DNA from: Lentinus brumalis
Lineage: Eukaryota > Basidiomycota > Agaricomycetes > Polyporales > Polyporaceae
Length of the DNA stretch: 64,000 nucleotides
Assembly: GCA_001792895.1 (NCBI GenBank)
Contig: MARA01000033.1
Location: forward strand, 62,001-126,000
Direction: 5' to 3'
Within the stretch, counting starts at the first letter, position 1; every line of letters starts with the position of its first letter. The notes beneath the pieces are model-generated. The model had not been told where the DNA came from. It made no database searches and was given only the letters and a program-made list of their open reading frames with translations. Below, piece by piece: positions 1 through 10,091 of this stretch. Position numbers and translations under genes: made by a program.

Positions 1-144
1 CAAACGCAGGGATAATCGTGGTAGTCATTCTCATGTTCGTACTGGTCGTTGTCGTGCTTGGAAGGGGATTCATCACATCATTCACTCATACGTCTCGTAC
101 TGTTCCAAGAAATGTGCATGGGGCTGGGGGCGGGCGCGCTGGCA

Positions 145-2147
145 TTAGTACTTCCTCCTGCCTCCTGCGCCGCCGTTGCCGCCTCCAGGTCCCTTCTTCG
201 ACCGCGAGTCGCGAGGGCCGCCTCTCCGCGGCGAGTATCTCGTGTACGATCGGTCGTATCTGGAGGCGTTGCGGCCGTCCTGCTCGTCGCGTCGTCCGCC
301 TCTCCTACTGCTGCTTCCTCCTCGATTCGTCGGAGGCTGCGAGCGGTGTGCTTCGTCGCGTCGTCGCTCTCCAAAGACCCCCTCACCCGGCTCTGGCCCG
401 TTCCACCCGCGAATGCGAGGGAAAGGGCACAGATGCGTGGGGTGGCTGACGCCGCTGCATCCCGGGCAGGGCGCGATATACCTCACGCGTCCTGTACCGT
501 TCGCGAAGCTCCTATAGCGTCGCTCGCGGAGCGCAGCAACCCATCTCCTCCATTCGCGAGGGTCCCGCGTCGGGGGGCGCATGTACACGTTGGTGACATA
601 GTTGCCGTTGCCTAGTTGTATCGTCTCGATCCGCAGCGACCTGAGAATGTGAGTGACTGCGTCGTCCGCGTCCCATTCTGCGTACTCGGGGATCGTGGCC
701 ACCATTCGTTCCATCCAGCCGCGCATCTCGGGCTCGTTAAGAACTCGTAGAATGGCTGACTGGATATGGCGCGCGTTGTCGGTGAGGAAGCCCTCGAGGG
801 CGAAGAGCCACGTCGGAATTGCTGCGGACCTCGGCATGGCCGTGAAGGATATCGAGGGGAAAGACCATGTCGTCCTGGCCAGCATCCGCGTGACACCGTG
901 CTGCGTAAGCCCGCGTATCGCCCAGACCGTTGGAAGGTCTCGCGCTCGGAGCCTGGGGCCCTCGTCGGCTTCGGGCGGGACGACGTCGAAGTCCGATTCT
1001 CCCGTCGTGGCTTCGATAGCTCTCCTGAGTGCGTCCGCCACTCGTCGATTCTGGGCATCATCCTCTGTATACCTGTAATTGTAGACGTCAACGAGCACGC
1101 TTGTCCCCGGCCTGTCGCGCCAAATCTCCCTCATCCACTCCGTGGCCATGCCCCTAGTTGCTGCATCAGGATCGTCGCGGTGTACAGTCGGGAAGCCGTT
1201 TGCGGGCACCTCAGTCGGCTCTTCGTCCTCGACGGCGCCTTCACCTTGGAGTGCCGTCGGGAGTATTTCGCCGTCTTCATACAGCCACTCCTGCCTTGAC
1301 GCGTCGTTCCTCGCGCTAGGGCTCCTGCGCTCGTCTCGGAGCTCGCGAGACGGGGAGGGCTCGAGTCGGTAAGAAGCGTACCGTACGTCCTCGTCGTTGC
1401 GTCGAGAGTCGAGGGCCGTAGGACGACGTCGCGTAGAGATGGACGGCGGGGGGCTCGCGCGCTGGAGAAAGGGCACGCGCGAGAACGGCGAACGTTGCGG
1501 AAGGAGAGGCGGGGATCGCGAGGGGGGTGGAGGGTTCGCAGCGAGGTACTGTGCTGCTCTCGTGCTCGGCTCAGGGCGGTACGATCGCTCTCTCTGCTGA
1601 CGCAGCTCATACTCCCTGGGTGCGTGATCTCCCTCCATTGCGTTCCTGTAGCGGTGGCCTCGCGCTTCGTCCGCGTCCCGGTCTCTTCCATGTTGGAGGC
1701 GTTGGCGAGGCTCGTCGTGCGGGTGGCCATACCGGGTTGACGGTCCCGCTCCCGACGTCTGCTGGTGGTGCTCGTGCGTATGTTGTCCGAAGTGCGCGAG
1801 TGACTGGCGCAGACTAAGACTGAGCTGCCTCGCCTCGAGGAGTTCTCTCTCGTCCCATCCGTCGCCTTCAGCCTCGTGCATCGCGTAATCGCGATTGTCC
1901 TCGGGCTCAGGATTGTACGTGCTCGACGTAGCGCGACCTTTCCCCTTGTCTCGCGTCTCTTCCCGCTCGTCTGAGGAGGCTGCAGCATCCTCTTGCGTGT
2001 CCTCGTCCGCGGTCGGGGAACTCGAGGCAGGAGGCGCGCTCTCCGAGCGACGGCTCGCGCGCGAATCTCGCTGCGCGCGTACTGCTCGTGCTGTTGAGTG
2101 GCGGAGGGCGCTCGTCGTCTGGTTACTTTGCGTCGAAGCTCGGACGT
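145..2147 (-). pseudogene. Gag/ORF1-like protein, C-terminal part (split by LTR element)
   Basis: This is the downstream part of a large ORF that restarts at 6829. Removing the LTR element and one ACGT target copy joins the two parts in frame, giving about 1108 residues with one 50-nt intron. The N-terminal two thirds are low-complexity and rich in Ser, Arg and Pro. The C-terminal third is a folded region followed by a zinc-knuckle-like motif, CPGCSGVSHPTHLC (C-x2-C-x4-H-x4-C), then an Arg/Gly/Ser-rich basic tail. This layout is typical of nucleic-acid-binding gag or ORF1 proteins of basidiomycete retroelements. If it is a LINE ORF1, the reverse-transcriptase ORF would lie beyond the left window edge. 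No reverse transcriptase is visible here. The family call is inference; the split is directly visible. Confidence 0.6.
2144..2147. repeat. Target-site duplication ACGT (left)
   Basis: ACGT directly precedes the left LTR and is repeated at 6829-6832. Collapsing the two copies restores the reading frame of the interrupted gene. Confidence 0.8.
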
Positions 2148-3512
2148 TGATACGGCAGCTGCGTCTCTGAGGGCGGAACACCCAACAAATGACAACAACC
2201 AACCTGAAAGGGTGCGAGTGGGCTAGTCGATTCTCAGTCGAGCGGCGACGAAGTCGAGCGTCAGAGGTTCGCGAAGTCGAAGAGCTCGAAAGGGGGAGGG
2301 AAGAAGGCGAAAGTGGTGCGAGGGAAAAGGGGGATCGGCGAGGTGTCGGCGATATATAGCCTAACGACGAATAGCCGCTGGCAAGACGAAACCACGAGGC
2401 ACTCCGGCCTCGATGCGAAGACTCTGCGACGCGATAGTGCAACGAATCGGCCCCGTCCTGGGTGCACGAAACGACGAAGTCCTTCCTGGACGACTAGGGG
2501 CCACAATAGGCTGGGGGAGACCACGATAGGTCGACTGGGTCACGATAGACCGACTAGGGCCACGATAGGCCGAACGCGAAGGCTCTTCTTGAGCGAAACC
2601 GGCCCTTCCTGGGCTACCCTTCCTGGGCTACTTGCTGGGTCGACGATACGACACTGGCCGACGATACGGCGAAACTATGAGAAGACTCTGCAACTCAACT
2701 GGACCTTGAACTTGGAGCGACTCCGGCTCGAAGCTGGCGAAAACGTCGAAGAGCGTCGAAACGACCGAAACGAGCACTCGATGACGGAGAGGGGGAAAGG
2801 TCTCTTGATTCGGAGGGTAGATGGTGGGGGGAAGGGAAGGGGGCCTCTAACTAGATGCTGTACATGCTGTTCGACGATATGGTACAATGAAGCGCGCGAT
2901 TCGGCCTATGACTAAGCGACGAACAACCAATCAGAGCTGAACACGAGGCTAATCGCGTGATGCGACAACGACAGCGCCGACAACGCCGAACAGGCGCTAG
3001 GCGCACGACCAGGTCGAACAATCGCAACATAATGACGCGATCGACGAATCGCGCCGATTGACACGAAGCGAAGGGGACGAAATGAACTAAGGCAAGGTCG
3101 AACCAAACTGTATAGTAAAGGGGGAAGGGACGAAGACTCAAAGGCTCAAAGGCTCGAATAGACGAAGGGTCGCAGGGTCGATGAACTGACGAATGACAAA
3201 TCGACGAATTGACAATTGCTGGCCATGGGGTGAAGACGAAGGCTGGTCGACGACTGTCGAATGCAAAGGACTACGGTTCGACGTCGTTCGAGAGATGAGG
3301 TGGGAGGTGATGGTCGAGCAAGGACAAATGATGACTACCAAGGCCGACTGGGGACGATATAGGCCGACAATAGCTCGCAGGTTGGCCGATGAGGCCGAAG
3401 GGCGCAGGAGAAGGGCAGGAGGACGGCGAAATGGACGATAGTGAGGATAGGGAGTCGATAGAGGTGCGAAGAGGTCGCAAAATCGGGGCACAGACCAGTA
3501 TAATGCACATCA
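2148..3512 (-). repeat. LTR, downstream (3') copy
   Basis: This 1365-bp direct repeat matches 5467-6828 along its whole length. It starts TGATACGGCAGC and ends GCACATCA. Compared with the other LTR it has seven extra single bases, four missing single bases and about four substitutions, which accounts exactly for the 3-bp length difference. Confidence 0.93.
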
Positions 3513-3525
3513 TCCCCTCCCCACT
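3513..3525 (-). other. Polypurine tract of LTR element
   Basis: On the minus strand this reads AGTGGGGAGGGGA and directly abuts the 3' LTR start (TGATGTGC). That is the expected position and composition for plus-strand priming, and it confirms minus-strand polarity. Confidence 0.75.
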
Positions 3526-3607
3526 GAGATATGGACTGTCCTCAGTCCTCGAAACATGACGATGACGATGGGCGACCAGGACAATGGATGAAAATGGGGC
3601 AAGGGCT

Positions 3608-5360
3608 CTAATGATGATATGGTCGACGAAGCGGACGATGAACACGAAGCAGACGATGAAGACGAAGGTCGAGATAGGAGACAATGAAGGACAGGGCTGC
3701 GAGCTGGGCTTCGACGACGAAGGGGATAGGAATAGGGAAGACGATCGAGTGGGCTTCGAGCACGATTGTCGCATCACAGTGTGTAGACATAGCGATCTTG
3801 ACGACGATTCGGTCGACGATCGGGGTTCTGGTCATAGTAGGCAAGCATCGCTTCACGAATCGTCGAGCCATCGCCTCGACGAGTAGGGGTTCGCGGCCGT
3901 TCGACAACAGCACATGACCTCCAGGACGATCGCGAACCACGAGACCTGCGCGAACATCGGCCTCGACGACTGGACAGATCGCGATGCTACAGGTCGACTT
4001 GCCACAGTAGTAGCAAGGGGGACGATCTTCGGCTCGCTGTGCGACATCGGCGAATAGGGTGCCAACTTGACGATGTCCAGGAGGATAGCGAGGGGGACCA
4101 TCAGGGAAGCGACCATCGCCGACCCGAGGGGGCTGCTCGACACGCTGCGACACTGCCTCGTCATCGCGACGGTGCGAATTGCAGCTGCGACGATCTGCTC
4201 TAAGACCTCGCTCTTGATCGCAGATCGCTCGGCTCGTTCGTGTTCGTGGCATGAGGGTGCGAAGGGGGAGCAATGAGCTTGGGGGACGAAGGACGAAGGG
4301 GCTCACGATAGAGAGGCTCGCGATAGACGACCGCAGCGAAGGCAGGCCGATCGTCGATAACATGCACAATCGCTTCGTGGACCTGGTCGACTGTGTACGA
4401 GTCTTCGCGATGCTTATCGGGGACTTTCAGGCTAAGTCGAGCTTCGACAGCGGGTCGACGATCGTTGTGGATGAGACGAAGGAGTGTGTCGACGACTTGG
4501 CGATGGGTGAGCTCTGGGGGCGACTTCGACATCAGGTATCGAGCGATGGGGTAGAATTCGCCGTAGAAAGCCATGTACTCCGCGAGCGAACCGATGCCAG
4601 AGCGAACCTGCGATGACACGACATCGTCGAACTCGCGAAGAGTGAACTTGTGATCCTTGTCAGAGCCGAGATAGAAGCTAAGGATCTGGGCACGAAAGTC
4701 GACGAACGACATCGACACATCGGCGAACGATGGAAGCGACTCCCAGCGCTTTGCAACGTCGATCGGCACGTAGATGAGTGCGGCTTCCTTTCGTTCGGCA
4801 TCGTCGGTGACCTGGTACTTCGTCATCACGCGTTCGAGGTCGCGAAGTATCGTTCGACGCCTTCGCAGCTCGTCGCGATCCACTGCGGGGTGCCGCGTTC
4901 GTTCGAGAGGGGCATACTGTCGACCTTGCGCTGAGCCATTGTAGACGACGAAGGGGAGAGGGAATGGACTGGGGAAGGACTAGGGGTGGTACTGGAGGGG
5001 CGATCGTCGATTGAGGTGTCACGAAGAAGAGGCTTTAGCGCGCGAAGGCCGTTTCGGCGGAGGGAGATTCTTTTCGAGAGGTGGAAGAAGGGGGATGCCT
5101 TGCTCGCGTTGTTTTCGGCGAGTGATGTGCGAACCCGACGCTATGTTGGACAGCGACGACGAACGAGGACGAGGCGAAAGACGAGGGGACGATGGCTGCG
5201 ATGCCTGGGGTGAGGGCGATAGCGGTGTAAGCGACGAAGCGAACGATTTCTCCGAAGGGGATGATGGTGCCGTGGCGAAGCCGAAAGACTCGTCGAACTG
5301 TTCGGCGCGGTGGTACTCGTCGTCTATTTCGATGGATAAATCGCGAAGGAGCTCGGTCAC
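3608..5360 (-). pseudogene. Retrotransposon gag with zinc knuckle, frame-shifted
   Basis: Gag is spread over several minus-strand frames. A Ser/Pro-rich N-terminal segment (5360-5019) includes REQGIPLLPP. The core (4883-4200) carries DLERVMTKYQVTDDAE and EARLSLKVPDKHREDSYTVD, closely resembling the gag core of basidiomycete Ty3/Gypsy elements, in which an EARLSLKHPDH-like stretch precedes a YxxDxVxEAA stretch. A third frame (about 4370-3608) holds the zinc knuckle CYYCGKSTCSIAIC, with Cys where His is usual, followed by a typical linker. A working gag would need the frames joined. Given the single-base indels elsewhere in this element, the breaks may be real decay or sequence error. There is no pol downstream. 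Confidence 0.75.
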
Positions 5361-5445
5361 TTCGGCGATGGAAGAGTCGAGGTTCGACGTGGGTGCAAAG
5401 GACGACGACGAAGGCGACAGCTTGAGCCGACGGTGTCAACTAAAC

Positions 5446-5463
5446 CCCTCGCGGTGGGCTCCA
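5446..5463 (-). other. Primer-binding site of LTR element
   Basis: On the minus strand this reads TGGAGCCCACCGCGAGGG, 3 nt after the LTR. The complement would be a tRNA 3' end finishing in CCA. The tRNA type could not be assigned. Confidence 0.6.
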
Positions 5464-5466
5464 AAA

Positions 5467-6828
5467 TGATACGGCAGCTGCGTCTCTGAGGGCGGAACAC
5501 CCAACAAATGACAACAACCAACCTGAAAGGGTGCGAGTGGGCTAGTCGATTCTCGTCGAGCGGCGACGAAGTCGAGCGTCGAGGTTCGCGAAGTCGAAGA
5601 GCTCGAAAGGGGGAGGGAAGAAGGCGAAAGTGGTGCGAGGGAAAAGGGGGATCGGCGAGGTGTCGGCGATATATAGCCTAACGACGAATAGCCGCGGCAA
5701 GACGAAACCACGAGGCACTCCGGCCTCGATGCGAAGACTCTGCGACGCGATAGTGCACGAATCGGCCCCGTCCTGGGTGCACGAAACGACGAAGTCCTTC
5801 CTGGACAACTAGGGGCCACATAGGCTGGGGGAGACCACGATAGGTCGACTGGGTCACGATAGACCGACTAGGGCCACGATAGGCCGAACGCGAAGGCTCT
5901 TCTTGAGCGAAACCGGCCCTTCCTGGGCTACCCTTCCTGGGCTACTTGCTGGGTCGACGATACGACACTGGCCGACGATACGGCGAAACTATGAGAAGAC
6001 TCTGCAACTCAACTGGACCTTGACTTGGAGCGACTCCGGCTCGAAACTGGCGAAAACGTCGAAGAGCGTCGAAACGACCGAAACGAGAGCTCGATGACGG
6101 AGAGGGGGAAAGGTCTCTTGATTCGGAGGGTAGATGGTGGGGGGAAGGGAAGGGGGCCTCTAACTAGATGCTGTACATGCTGTTCGACGATATGGTACAT
6201 GAAGCGCGCGATTCGGCCTATGACTAAGCGACGAACAACCAATCAGAGCTGAACACGAGGCTAATCGCGTGATGCGACAACGACAGCGCCGACAACGCCG
6301 AACAGGCGCTAGGCGCACGGACCAGGTCGAACAATCGCAACATAATGACGCGATCGACGAATCGCGCCGATTGACACGAAGCGAAGGGGACGAAATGAAC
6401 TAAGGCAAGGTCGAACCAAACTGTATAGTAAAGGGGGAAGGGACGAAGACTCAAAGGCTCAAAGGCTCGAATAGACGAAGGGTCGCAGGGTCGATGAACT
6501 GACGAATTGACAAATCGACGAATTGACAAATTGCTGGCCATGGGGTGAAGACGAAGGCTGGTCGACGACTGTCGAATGCAAAGGACTACGGTTCGACGTC
6601 GTTCGAGAGATGAGGTGGGAGGTGATGGTCGAGCAAGGACAAATGATGACTACCAAGGCCGACTGGGGACGATATAGGCCGACAATAGCTCGCAGGTTGG
6701 CCGATGAGGCCGAAGGGCGCAGGAGAAGGGCAGGAGGACGGCGAAATGGACGATAGTGAGGATAGGGAGTCGATAGCAGGTGCGAAGAGGTCGCAAAATC
6801 GGGGCACAGACCAGTATAATGCACATCA
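5467..6828 (-). repeat. LTR, upstream (5') copy
   Basis: This is the 1362-bp partner of 2148-3512. For the minus-strand element it is the 5' LTR and should carry the promoter. Its inner edge is followed by TTT and then the primer-binding site. Confidence 0.93.
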
Positions 6829-6832
6829 ACGT
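6829..6832. repeat. Target-site duplication ACGT (right)
   Basis: ACGT directly follows the CA end of the right LTR and is the partner of 2144-2147. Confidence 0.8.
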
Positions 6833-8206
6833 GCTGAGTAGAGGACGGCGGGACAGGCCGCGCGCGTTCGTAGACCTCGGGTTCTGCCTCCGGGGTACGC
6901 GCCGGGGGAGGAGCCGGCGTCGATGTTGTCGATGGGTCGAAGTGCATCGCGGCCAGGGATCCCCACTCCCTCGGCCTTGTCTGCTGACCCTCGCCTGCCC
7001 ACGGATTCCGACCGTCAGTTGCTGCCGCGTTCAGCGTACTGCTTCCGTCGTGCAGTGGAGGCCTGGGGCTCGTGAAGCGAGGGCGTTGACGTCCGCGCAG
7101 GACATCTTCTGGATCAGGGGACCCCATCCATCCTCGCTTCAAGTCTCGCGGGGGCCTGGTGGCGTTGTAGACAGAGCCTGCAGCGGGCCGGCTGCCATAG
7201 CGTTGGCCCTGTAGATCGCGAGGCGGGGCACCGCCACCCGAAGCGTAGCCCATCGCGTGTCCAGTTCTGTTCTCCGCGAGGGACGGGGCGTTGCTTCCGA
7301 TGCGGCCAGGAGCTTGACTGGGGAACGCATGCTCGTGGTGGGTAGCAGAGGGCGGCGGAGGGCTGAAATATGCGAAGTAGTCGATAGAGTCATCGAGTTG
7401 ATGCTCGCGTTCAGCGTGGCGAGCTCCGTTGTTGCTAGCGAGCCGGGGAATGCCAGGAGGGTGAAGGGGAGGGTGAGCGGGGGACTGCTCCTGTTGCGCT
7501 GGCGCCAGCCTTCGACCGTCGTTCGCCGTGCGTGTCCCCTCCGCCGTTATCGTCTGGCGAGAGGCAAGGGGGTTCGCAGCCGCAGCTCCGCTGCCATTGA
7601 CTCTCCTAGCCGCAGGAGTAGGGGTGTTCGCCGTCGCTGAGGCCGAGGAGAGGCTTGAGAGGTCAAAGCTCAACGGGGATGAGCTTAGCCTCTCCTCGCG
7701 ATCTTCCTGCGATCCCCAAGAGGAGATGGTCCTCGAGGACGCTATGGTGCGCTGCGCAGCCAAGTCCGCGAGGCGGGGCTTTACCAAAGGTCAGGTGTAG
7801 ACGGAGACGTCAGTCACTACAGGCGTACCTGAGGCTGGCGTATTGCTGCCGTTTCTGCGTCGAGAAACGCCGCATCGTCGCGGCCGCCCGTCTCCATTGA
7901 GAGAGCCGGGGCTCGGTGGATGCTCGTCGCCTCCGGGGTGAGGGGAGAGAGTACTCGCGGGGCCTGCGTGAGCGGCGGCGCCGGCGGGGTGCCCTGGTCA
8001 TACGTGTCGTTGATGACCAGCGGGGTGAGAGGCTGCGCCTCCTGCGCGTCGACAGGGAAGGGAGGGGCATTGCGTTGCGCGATCGCGCCGTTTTGAGAGG
8101 CCTGCAGCAGTATCGGGGTCGCGGGGACGTGAATAACAGCGCCACCCGGGGTGGTGGGCGTAACCAGAGTCGTCTGCGAGTCGTTTTGGGGTGGGTAGGG
8201 TTGCAT
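6829..8206 (-). pseudogene. Gag/ORF1-like protein, N-terminal part (split by LTR element)
   Basis: This is the upstream part of the gene at 145-2147. The ATG is at 8206-8204. Exon 1 (8206-7829) encodes a Pro/Thr/Ala-rich 126-residue segment. A 50-nt intron (7828-7779, GTACGC donor, CTGAC branch site, AAAG acceptor, phase 0) joins it to exon 2, which runs to the LTR insertion point. The protein is disordered, rich in Pro, Ser, Arg and Ala, with no catalytic motif. It ends at residues TQHV, where the LTR element begins. Reading on into the LTR gives about 120 foreign residues before a stop, so the native product cannot be made unless the element is removed. Confidence 0.55.
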
Positions 8207-9629
8207 TTTGAGCGTAGCAGGCAGGGTCGGTGCGAGCGGTCGATTGGTGCGTTGGCAGTGGGGGAGGCGGGGGAGGGTGGACGGGGCGAGTAAGTACTCA
8301 CTGTTTATGTGTACCGTTGCACGACGGCCCGAGCCTTCTATTCCACCATCGGACCTCCGTCAGCGGCGGAGCGTCCGCCTCGCGTTGCCATTCGGGGGTC
8401 GTATCGGGCAGGAGTCGAGTCGCGCGGTCGGAGGGAGCAGAGTAGTGCGCGAGAGCGGGTACGCGAGGTTCAGGATGTGAAGTCCGTTTCCTTGCCCGGT
8501 TAGCGCCGGCGCCGGGGTTCTCGATGGTCTGCACGCTGAGCCTTCGGCGCTCCTACCTTCCTTTTTAGGCAGGCTCGCGTACGCTCAGCGCGGGTGCATG
8601 CAGCGCACTCTGCCAGGAAGCTGGTGTGCACAGTCGTAGACCGCATCGTGGTGCGCCGAGCAGCTAGCGGTAAGGATTGCAGACAGCATCTCGACATAGC
8701 GCACGGGATATCACGCTTGTTTGCAGGAGTTGATTACTGACGGTGGCTTCTTCATAGGACTGTTCTTCCCTGGCACCGCAAAACGTCGTGCGTAGCCGCC
8801 CTCGCAGTGCCTAGTGCTCGCGCAAGAGTTCTATGGGGCCTCTCGCGCACCGCAGGCTCCCTGCATCTGTACGTTCGCTCTCAGCCTCGGCTTCCTCTCG
8901 AGTGCGCTCTCCTTGCTGCGCCCACCAGTCGCCGATCCCACCGAGTAGACATACTCCGTGCGTTACTAACTTCGACTCGTAGTTTGATCTTCTGCTGTCC
9001 GAGCCCCTTCGCGGGGTGTGCTTCTACGTACAGTCGCTCACTGAGTGTCTTCAGCCGCTCCAGCATGCCATGATGCTTCTCCTGCATCGTGGCCTTTCTA
9101 CAGCTGAACGTCTGCTCTCGGCCTCAGCTATCTTCCAGGTACGCGTCTCTCGGGCAGGCGTCCGGTGCCAGTTCCCTCCGCGCAGCTAAGCATGGTGCGT
9201 TGCTAGTTGCGTCTTGTGCTCTGATTCCAGCCGTCCAAGCTTCTTCGCACCGCACGCTTCAGAGTGGCGGGGTCCGTACAGGCCAGCTGCGCAGGAGTGC
9301 ACGCTCCAAGATTACCTTAGTGTATATATCTGCTGACGTCCCTTCCAGTCCGTGACGCGCACAGAGTCATCAAGACGGTGCGATCGTCGTCAGCTCGTTG
9401 AGCGTCGTCTGCTCCTGCCTTCTACGTCTCGAGGTCTGCTGTTTGGTTGGCTGCCGCAGCATTTCGCTGACCGTCGGGAGGTCGTTCGTCGCAATTTACT
9501 TCGCACTACTCTTCCAAAGGTACCCCACAGTCACGCGCAGGTGGACGCTTGCAGCGTACAGTTTCGTGATCATCTCCGTGGCTCGCGTATCACAATTCCT
9601 GCGTTCTAGTCAGGCTAGAATCTGGGGTG
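8207..9629. other. Gene-poor stretch
   Basis: The first few hundred bases are presumably the 5' flank of the interrupted gag/ORF1-like gene. No ORF here shows recognisable domains or convincing splice structure, and several short ORFs on both strands overlap one another. Confidence 0.5.
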
Positions 9630-10091
9630 CTACGCTCCAGGCGGTCTATCTAAGGTACAGTCGAGACCCGTGCACTCATGTTCGGCATTTGTTTCTGCCG
9701 GTCTGATTCGTGAGAGGAGGTCTAAAGCCGCCTCCACGCCGTCTGACGCCAGCTGCATCCTCTCTCTCCTTCCCGCATGTCGTCCCGATATCTCAGGGAT
9801 ATAGGGAAAGAACACCTCCGCTGCTTCAATCATGCTCCCTCGACACATGTTGAGGACTGTCATCCTGCCCATACCGTCCTCCATCTTCCGCATGTCGACG
9901 ACAGACCCCGTGATGTGGGGGTCGTACGTGTCGTACTCGTCGAGTGCGCCTCGTGGTGCGTGATACGCCGTTGGTGCTACTGCCAGGATCCTGACCATGT
10001 CTCCCACTTTAACCGGCCCATCTGGTTTAATCCGCAGATCATATGAGTGCCGTAGCCTTCTGCAGCTCGTACCCAGGTGGATAGTGTCCAT
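9630..10091 (-). CDS. Hypothetical protein, YDPH/CRG family (copy 1)
   Basis: This 153-residue ORF has no family I recognise. It is clearly related to the 224-residue protein at 62492-63166. Shared blocks, in the same order, are a YDPH motif (DTYDPHITGSVVDM here), CRG followed about 11 residues later by PYIPEI or PHIPSI, and a C-terminal C-x-G-x2-C pair (ECTGLDC here). The match starts near the N-terminus (HSYDLRIKP against HVYVSRLQP). This copy lacks about 60 residues found at the start of copy 2, so an upstream exon may be missing or lost. No catalytic motif, signal peptide or membrane segment is seen. Conserved blocks between distant copies suggest the reading frame is real. Function unknown. 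Confidence 0.55.
   Translation of the reverse strand: MDTIHLGTSCRRLRHSYDLRIKPDGPVKVGDMVRILAVAPTAYHAPRGALDEYDTYDPHITGSVVDMRKMEDGMGRMTVLNMCRGSMIEAAEVFFPYIPEISGRHAGRRERMQLASDGVEAALDLLSRIRPAETNAEHECTGLDCTLDRPPGA

Larger units (their letters stand above)
2148..6828 (-). mobile_element. Gag-only LTR retrotransposon (Ty3/Gypsy-like)
   Basis: Two near-identical direct repeats (2148-3512 and 5467-6828) begin TG and end CA and flank a 1954-bp internal region. A TGG-starting primer-binding site lies 3 nt inside the right repeat and a polypurine tract abuts the left repeat, so the element reads on the minus strand. The internal region encodes only gag with a zinc knuckle, in at least two or three frames. 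No protease, reverse transcriptase, RNase H or integrase is present. It is therefore non-autonomous and would depend on pol enzymes from a relative. The host gene is cut with a 4-bp ACGT duplication. Confidence 0.9.

Noticed and set aside
145..2442. Single 765-residue ORF taken at face value
   Set aside because: Its first 98 or so residues are LTR sequence; the true coding part begins at the insertion edge (2147) and continues from 6829.
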